This document shows positions 58,636 through 64,000 of a stretch of 64,000 bases of DNA, in pieces. How positions within the stretch are numbered: the first letter of the stretch is position 1; every line of letters begins with the position of its first letter. Below the pieces are notes generated by a model. It made no database searches, had not been told where the DNA came from, and was given only the letters and a program-made list of their open reading frames with translations. The DNA is from Dugong dugon (taxonomy: Eukaryota > Chordata > Mammalia > Sirenia > Dugongidae): contig CM057471.1 in assembly GCA_030035585.1 (NCBI GenBank), positions 93,745,819-93,809,818 on the forward strand, in the 5' to 3' direction. The position numbers were made by a program, and so were the translations under genes.

Positions 58636-58695
58636 GCGGGGTCTCTATGAGTGGAATCAACTCAACAGCAATGGGTTTGGTTTTTGGTTCTTTTG
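58636..58695 (+). mobile_element. AfroSINE tail fragment
   Basis: Only the last ~55 bases: 'gggtctctatgagtggaatc', 'caacagcaatgggtttggtt'. Confidence 0.8.
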
Positions 58696-58754
58696 CTGAA
58701 CTGCTTATGCCTCAGATTTTGGCTTCCATGCTGATTTCTCATACTCCCCTAAAT

Positions 58755-58953
58755 CAGCTGCTGTTGAGTTGATTCTGACTCATGGAGACCCCATGTGTGT
58801 CAGAGTAGAGCTGTGCTCCATAGGGTTTTCCATGGCTGATTTTTTGGAAGTAGATCACTAGGCCTTTCTTCCAAGGCACCTCTGGGTGGACTCAGACCTC
58901 CAACATTTGGTTAGCAGCCAAGTGTGTTAACCATTTGTACCACCCAGAACTCC
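58755..58953 (-). mobile_element. AfroSINE (long subtype)
   Basis: 'gctgttgagttgattctgac', 'ccatagggttttccatggct', 'ctaggcctttcttccaaggc' and 'gtaccacccagaactcc'. It ends about 100 bases before the LRR exon. Confidence 0.92.
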
Positions 58954-59057
58954 TTCTTCCTCTAACCCCCTCACTGAAATGCCCTTCTGATCATACCCTG
59001 TTCTGAAGTGAGGCTGAAGCACTTCTCATTCATGCTCGCTTGTTTTTAACCACCCAG

Positions 59058-59212
59058 GAGCTGAATGTGATGAGCTGCAGCGGCCCCGGGCTCACGGGAG
59101 ACAAGGTCCTGGTCCATGCAGGGACCCTTTGCAGCAGATTGACAGCAGTGGACATAAGTTGGTCTGGAGCCACAGATGTGGGTGTGATGGCTGTGATAGA
59201 AGGTGCTTCAAG
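59058..59212 (+). CDS. LRR-protein internal exon (two cysteine-type leucine-rich repeats)
   Basis: A 155-base exon with acceptor 'aaccacccag' and donor 'aag|gtactg'. It begins on a codon boundary and leaves two bases of the last codon. The peptide starts ELNVMSCSGPGLTGDKVLVH, continues AGTLCSRLTAVDISW and ends MAVIEGA plus a split codon. The Leu/Cys spacing (L.V..C...LT.DKVL.H...L, then L.AVDIS.S.ATD.GVMAVIE) is that of ~26-residue cysteine-containing LRRs, as in F-box/LRR and AMN1-like proteins, where they form a curved substrate- or partner-binding surface. Joined to 63115-63192 the split codon reads AGC (Ser) and the frame stays open. F-box and N-terminal exons are not seen. The exact gene is not recognised. 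Confidence 0.88.
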
Positions 59213-59299
59213 GTACTGCACCAAACATGACCCTGACATTCCCCAAATTAATTAATTGATCATAAATTAAAAAAATAAGATCTCATACTTCTTGTTCTT

Positions 59300-59690
59300 A
59301 TCATGTACTAGACACTGTTCTAAGTGTTATATCTGCATTTATTATTTTAACCCCCAGAACAAGTCTGTGAGGTAGGTATTTTTTTTGTTTTTCTCATTTG
59401 TGGTGAGAAAACATATGCACAGTGAGGTTAAGTAACTTGCTTAAATTCACACATTTAGTAAGTAGTAGGGCCTGTATTGGAGCCCTCGTGGTGCAGTGGT
59501 TAAGAGCTCGGTTGCTAACCAGAAGATTGGCAGTTCAAATCTATCAGCCGCTCCTTGGAAACACTATGGGGGCAGTTCTGTTCTGTCCTATAGGGTCGCT
59601 ATGAGACGGAATTAACTCGGCGGCAGCAGTTTTTTTTTTTTAGAGCCTGTATTGGAAGCATGGCATGGGATTTCAGAGTCTGATCGCCCT
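59300..59690 (-). mobile_element. MIR SINE split by an AfroSINE
   Basis: 'agacactgttctaagtgtta', 'gtctgtgaggtaggtatttt', 'gaggttaagtaacttgctta' and 'tagtaagtagtagggcctgt' follow the MIR order in reverse. The remaining end resumes at 59645. Confidence 0.85.
59482..59644 (+). mobile_element. AfroSINE with perfect 12-bp duplication
   Basis: 'gcagtggttaagagctcggt', 'agccgctccttggaaacact', 'tcgctatgagacggaattaa' and a T-run. The duplication 'gcctgtattgga' lies at 59470-59481 and 59645-59656. It lies inside the MIR, which dates it as the younger. Confidence 0.96.
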
Positions 59691-59871
59691 CTGCTTTATG
59701 TCTGTTTCCTGCAGAAAGAAAATAAGGTGCTAGCTCACTGAGGGTGTTTTTGTTTTTACTTGATTTAACATTTGGCTCTAACAGAGCTACAGTTGTTATA
59801 GAATCAGCTTTTGAGTCTTAGTGCAGAACTAGGGGGCCACGTTTCTGGATGGAGCATGGTCTAGAGCTGAG

Positions 59872-60090
59872 ATCAGAACACTTTTCTCTAAACAGCCAGA
59901 TAGTAAATACTGTAGACTTTGTGGGCCATGCAGTCTCTGTCATAACTACTCAACTCTGCTTTCATAGCAGCCATAGACAATATGTGAATCAATGAGCATA
60001 GCTGTGTTCCTATAAAACTTTATTTACAAAATCAGATGGCAGGCTGCATTTGGCCCATAGCCATAGTTTGCTGACCTCTGATCTAGAAAA
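59872..60090 (-). mobile_element. hAT-type nonautonomous DNA transposon fragment
   Basis: 'agccagatagtaaatactgt', 'gactttgtgggccatgcagt', 'cttatttacaaaatcagatg', 'gcatttggcccatagccata' and 'gtttgctgacctctgatct' match a common eutherian element of the Tip100/Charlie kind; the subfamily is not certain. Confidence 0.7.
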
Positions 60091-60929
60091 GTGCTTTTTA
60101 AAACATGGGTAACAACACTGAGAACCAAAGACTTTGAGAATCTAATAAAAGCAATGAATTCTCTACTCATAATGAGTCACATGTATACATACATGTAACC
60201 TTTTACATATGTCACATATATGCATATATATGCCATATATAGATATACGTATATATTTTATATATTTACATTTATTGTACATATTTATACATATCAATTG
60301 ATATGGTATATTTACATGTATTGATATAGTGCCTTGAAAATTTATTTCCTTCAGGAAAATCAGAATATGAAACAATCTTTACAAATAGTTATGTCTCGTA
60401 AATATTTTTCATGCAAAAATTAATTCCACCTGCTTAGAAACTGAAATAACTCCAGACTGTATAATTAAAACACAAAGTGAAAATCAAATCTGTCCCAAAG
60501 CAAGTCTAATACAAAGGTTTCTACTGAACGCAAATACCCCCTTTAACATCCTCACAGTTGTGACCTGTTCTGATGCTAACAAAAGCTGAGAGTTTGAGAG
60601 CCCTGGCTTATAGAGGTGCATCAGTGGAATCAGAACTCTTACAGGTCTCTTTGTCAGCTAAGGGGTTGTCATGCTCTTAAACTGAATTCATGTCGCATCA
60701 CTTCCTTTGTTCTTACAGCAATGAGGTGATCCCTAGCAGGTTGGTTTTTGTTTTATTTTATTTTATCATTGGTGCTGCCTATGGCAGTGAGAAAAGGATT
60801 ACAGATCTACATTTCCATTTGAAGGGTCACCCACATCATAGAACCTTGCACAAGAGCTGGATGATGTTTCTGATTATCTGCAGAGTTTTACTTGCAGAAG
60901 TACTTCCTCTAGCAATAGAAAGTTGGCAT
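60091..60929. other. AT-rich stretch with dispersed TATA/ACAT words
   Basis: 60165-60330 is a degenerate tatata/acat simple repeat. The 103-codon frame at 60690-61001 is not splice-supported or domain-bearing. Confidence 0.4.
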
Positions 60930-60944
60930 AGTCCCTGTAGCCGT

Positions 60945-61260
60945 CAGGCGAAGCTAGGTTATGCTGTGGTAACAAAGAACGTCCAAATCTCAGTAGTGTA
61001 AATCAGCAGAGGTTTATTTCTTACTCATGCCCATGCTGGATGGGCTGGAGGCTCTATCCACATCACCATCATGACTCCAGGGCCCAGCTACTCCAGTGAC
61101 ACTGCCTGGAGGACTGGCACCTGTCGTGGAAAAAGGGAATCAGAGCACTGGATCGTAAAGCAACTGGTTCCATTTCATGGGCAAAGCAAAGAGCTCCATG
61201 GAATGGGGAATTGCAATCCTACCACATTTCTGGACGAAAAGAGAAAATCAAAACTTTGTG
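60945..61260 (-). mobile_element. Possible ancient LTR or DNA-element fragment
   Basis: 'tgctgtggtaacaaagaacg', 'aatctcagtagtgtaaatca' and 'gaggtttatttcttactcat' recall a widespread mammalian repeat I cannot name with certainty. Confidence 0.4.
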
Positions 61261-61308
61261 AGTAGCCCTTTTGACTATCACAATTGACCTTCTCTAATCT
61301 CTTTTTAA

Positions 61309-61503
61309 GGAGCCATGGTGGCTTAGTGGTTAAGTGCTCAGCTGCTAACCTAAAGGTGGACAGTTCGGACCCACCAGTCGCTCCACTGGAGAAAGATGTG
61401 GTAGTCTGATTCCATAAAGATTTATAGCCTTGGAAACCCTGTGGAGCAGTTCTACTCTGTCCTCTTGTCAGAATTGACTCCACAGGAATGGGTTTGGTTT
61501 TTG
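61309..61503 (+). mobile_element. AfroSINE
   Basis: 'ggagccatggtggcttagtg', 'ggagaaagatgtggtagtct', 'ttggaaaccctgtggagcag', with part of the shared tail lost before 'gtcagaattgactccacagg'. Confidence 0.92.
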
Positions 61504-61907
61504 TTTCTTTAATTTCTCTCTTAGAGTAGAATTGTGGACAAAAGTAGTTTTAGTTTTTCATCTGCCTCTCTGGCTTCCAAACACAAGCTCTATGAAAGTG
61601 ATGATAACTCATCCAGCAGAAGGCAATTCTTTCAGATTTGTTAATAGAACCTTTGATACGAATATATGTCAAATGCAGAATGCCATGAGTCACAATGGCT
61701 TTTCCATCCAAAGAAGTAAAATCAGATGTGCTGTCCAGCATCACACGTGCACTTTCTGCACACAGGGTCCACAGAGTTTTATTCCACATGAAATTCTGTT
61801 TGGGAAATACATTAAGTATCATTTTTAAGATATCTGTGTTTTTACCAGTGTCCTAAAAAGTGAAAGGAAAACAGGAATTCTTCTTTGAGGACACCTATAT
61901 GTGTATA

Positions 61908-62080
61908 GGAGTCCCTGGGTGGTGCAAACGGTTAACACACTGGGTTGCTAACTGGAAGGCTGGAGGTTCGAGTCCACCCAGGGGCACCTCTGAAGAAAGG
62001 CCTGGAAATCTACTTCCAAAATATCAGTCACTGAAAATTCCATGAGCTGGCATCAACTGACTGGCAACTCACACACACAC
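61908..62080 (+). mobile_element. AfroSINE (long subtype), tail replaced by (CA)n
   Basis: 'ggagtccctgggtggtgcaa', 'gttcgagtccacccaggggc', 'gaagaaaggcctggaaatct'. The body is shortened after 'actgaaaattccatgag' and it ends in (CA)n. Confidence 0.9.
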
Positions 62081-63114
62081 ACAATGTATATAACAGGTGG
62101 TAACCAAGAAGTGGCTGCACTGAGAGGTATCAAACATTTCATCCAGTTGCCTGGGTAAGGAAAATGGCACAGTGGTCAACTCCTCCATGGCCTGTTTCAA
62201 AATGGCCCATGATGTGCCTGATCGGGAAAGAAGCTTTCACTGCCAGGCTGTTGCTTCAGTTTTTTTCTTCTGCTCCAAGTCATAATCTATGATGACAATT
62301 TCTATGTCATGTAACTTTATCAAGGGTCCTCCCATCACTCTTCTCAATGTGAGCAGCTTCTATACAGGATGTTTTAAGATAAGGGCTTTGTATTAAATCA
62401 AATCCACGTTGTAATAAAGGTCTAGCCTTTTAAAATTGGGCCTTCTTTTCACAAAGAATCCATACTGCTGGTATAATTTTGTGAGTGTCTGAGGTAAGAT
62501 GCTCTTTTGACTGTTTCTGGTTTTATGTAGCCAATAGGAAGAAATTTGTCATCTGTGTCCCATTATATTTAGTGATAAAACTAAAATCAAATTCTATATA
62601 AGACTCATTGAATTTAATTTCTATGTCAATTTCTAGCTGGAGATTGGCCTGGTGGTGATCAAAGAGAATCTATAATGATCATGACAACAGTATACATTTT
62701 CACTAATTTACCTCCATAGGAAACGGTTCTTGGCTTAACAACTTAGTGTTGATGATGGAAACTATCTTTATCTGATCATGCCCAGGAGCATTTCATATCC
62801 TTTACACTTGTTTGGAGAGAACCAAAGACTCAGTAAAAATAATTTTGAAATGAAAATATGTTTGCTATAAAGATAAAATCAAAGCAACAAAAAAGAAATC
62901 AAAGCAGTAAAAATATATGTTTTTATTTGATTTATTGATTCTCTCCAAAACTGGTCCATAAACCAAAATTAAAATCTGTTGCTTACCAAAAGAAAAGTCC
63001 TCTTTAGCTGTATTAGATGCTATTTGAATAACTAAGGAATTTCAAGCTTTGGTATGAAATCCTTCTTTTTCAATTAAAAAAAATATTGAGATATAATTTT
63101 TTTTTAACTTTCAG
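62081..63114. other. Intron upstream of the second LRR exon
   Basis: No repeat family recognised. It ends in a long pyrimidine tract ('tttttttttaactttcag') suitable as the splice acceptor of the next exon. Confidence 0.5.
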
Positions 63115-63192
63115 CCTTCAAGGACTCTCTATTAATGGATGCCAGATCATAGACAAAGCCATTAAAGCTTTAGTTCAAAAGCATGGACACAG
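63115..63192 (+). CDS. LRR-protein internal exon (one leucine-rich repeat)
   Basis: A 78-base (26-codon) exon, exactly one repeat long, with acceptor 'taactttcag' after a T-rich tract and donor 'acag|gtaata'. Its first base completes the codon split at 59212, and it ends again with two bases of a codon, so the phase pattern is kept. It encodes LQGLSINGCQIIDKAIKALV followed by QKHGH. The pattern L..LSI.GC.I.D.AI.AL matches the next cysteine-type LRR. Single-repeat exons in constant phase are common in LRR genes. The next exon must lie beyond the window or remains unfound. Confidence 0.88.
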
Positions 63193-63237
63193 GTAATAAT
63201 GTTAAATTTCTCATTTGCCTGCTACTTTATATTTATG

Positions 63238-63412
63238 GGAGCCCTGGTGGTGCAGTGGTTAAGAGCTTGGCTGCTAACCAAAAGGTCAGCAGTTTGAATC
63301 TACCACCCTCTCCTTGGAAACCCTATGGGACAGTTCTACTCTGTCCAACTGAGTTGCTATGAGTCAGAATCGACTTGACAGCAACAGGTTTGGTTTGGTT
63401 TGGTTTTACATT
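63238..63412 (+). mobile_element. AfroSINE
   Basis: 'ggagccctggtggtgcagtg', 'ggtcagcagtttgaatctac', 'gctatgagtcagaatcgact' and a (ggttt)n tail. It lies 45 bases after the LRR exon donor. Confidence 0.95.
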
Positions 63413-63420
63413 TATGTATT

Positions 63421-63482
63421 ACCTATAAGGTCGCTGTGAGTCGGAATCAACTCTACGGCAATGCATCTGGTCTGGTCTATGA
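63421..63482 (+). mobile_element. Second AfroSINE tail fragment
   Basis: 'aaggtcgctgtgagtcggaa' and 'tcaactctacggcaatgcat': a lone tail directly behind a complete SINE. Confidence 0.8.
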
Positions 63483-64000
63483 GGTTACGGAGTGAATTCT
63501 TGTATGTCTTATGTTATTTGGTATTTTCATCAAGCACCTTTCAGGGTAGGCATTATCTATATTTGTCAGTTGAGTAAACTGAGGCCCAGAGACGTAGTAA
63601 ATTACAGAAGCTAGACCTTTGAGTTTCCATCACAGTGTTTTTTTCTGTGATAGCGCAGCTCCAGAGAAACATCTTGAAAACAATTCTCGCCTCTCCTCTT
63701 GTTCGGAACATCATTTGTTATAGAGCAATGCTAATCATAAATAACTAGAGACTTTTCCCATCATGATTTGATTTCTGCTGTCTTGTGCTGAAAGAGTTAA
63801 TACCATGCATTTACCCTACCACTTTGGAAAGATGAAATGATTGTGCTTTCAGTAGCTATCCTTCTACCACACTCTGAGAGAGGAGTAATCATCCACCGCC
63901 TGCGCAAGGAAGACCCGTAACAGAAGGCACCTGCACAAAGACACTCCAGACTTACTGACTTTTAAAAGGAGAGATGAGGCTTGACTTCTCTAACCTGAAG
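63483..64000. other. Intron-like stretch with MIR
   Basis: 63530-63640 ('ggtaggcattatctatattt', 'gtaaactgaggcccagagac') is a MIR on the minus strand. No exon was found in the remainder. Confidence 0.5.

Noticed and set aside
1..64000. CRISPR arrays, bacterial operons, phage genes or defence islands
   Set aside because: The repeats are dispersed retroelements with target-site duplications; there are no regularly spaced repeats, ribosome-binding sites or dense ORFs.

Overview
This window is nuclear DNA from a placental mammal, almost certainly an afrotherian and most likely elephant-like. The evidence is more than thirty tRNA-derived SINEs whose 3' ends carry the AfroSINE tail (core CTATGAGTCGGAATCGACT). 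The same tail closes RTE (BovB-clade) LINE copies in the window. There are no bacterial, phage or CRISPR-type features. Almost every open frame is a fragment of a transposon, a microsatellite or chance.

The host gene is on the + strand and nearly all intron. Two exons are well supported at the right end, 59058-59212 and 63115-63192. They join in phase and encode three consecutive leucine-rich repeats of about 26 residues of the cysteine-containing type found in F-box/LRR (FBXL) and AMN1-like proteins. A third, weaker candidate exon (15576-15745) has good splice sites and an LRR-like peptide. I cannot name the gene. The rest of the protein lies outside the window or in exons I did not find.

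Layout: 1-8.5 kb holds old repeats (MER5A-like, MaLR-like LTR, MIR) with AfroSINE and RTE fragments. 8.5-14.7 kb holds two 3' ends of one L1 family in opposite orientation, each flanked by a target-site duplication, with a long Z-DNA-prone TG/CG microsatellite between them. 14.7-36 kb is intron with L2, MIR, tRNA-Gly-headed SINEs, two solo LTRs with perfect 5-bp duplications, and an AT-rich stretch. 36.4-44.6 kb is a 7.5 kb, nearly full-length but dead L1 inside what looks like an ERV LTR. 45-47.5 kb is an old L1M piece and SINEs. 47.5-52.0 kb is a second L1 with its 5' end and a target-site duplication but about 3.5 kb of ORF2 deleted. 52.4-55.5 kb is a nest: a MaLR-like LTR invaded by a SINE and by a 2.55 kb RTE. 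55.5-64 kb is intron with SINEs, MIRs, a hAT-type fragment and the two LRR exons.

I see no sign of a new multi-gene system. The points most worth a second look are the LRR exons, the doubled 3' UTR of the L1 family, the repeat-bearing 5' module of the RTE, the inverted L1 pair, a template-switch-like inversion at 5.5 kb, and the 148-base alternating purine-pyrimidine tract. All element names are pattern recognition from memory; no database search was run.
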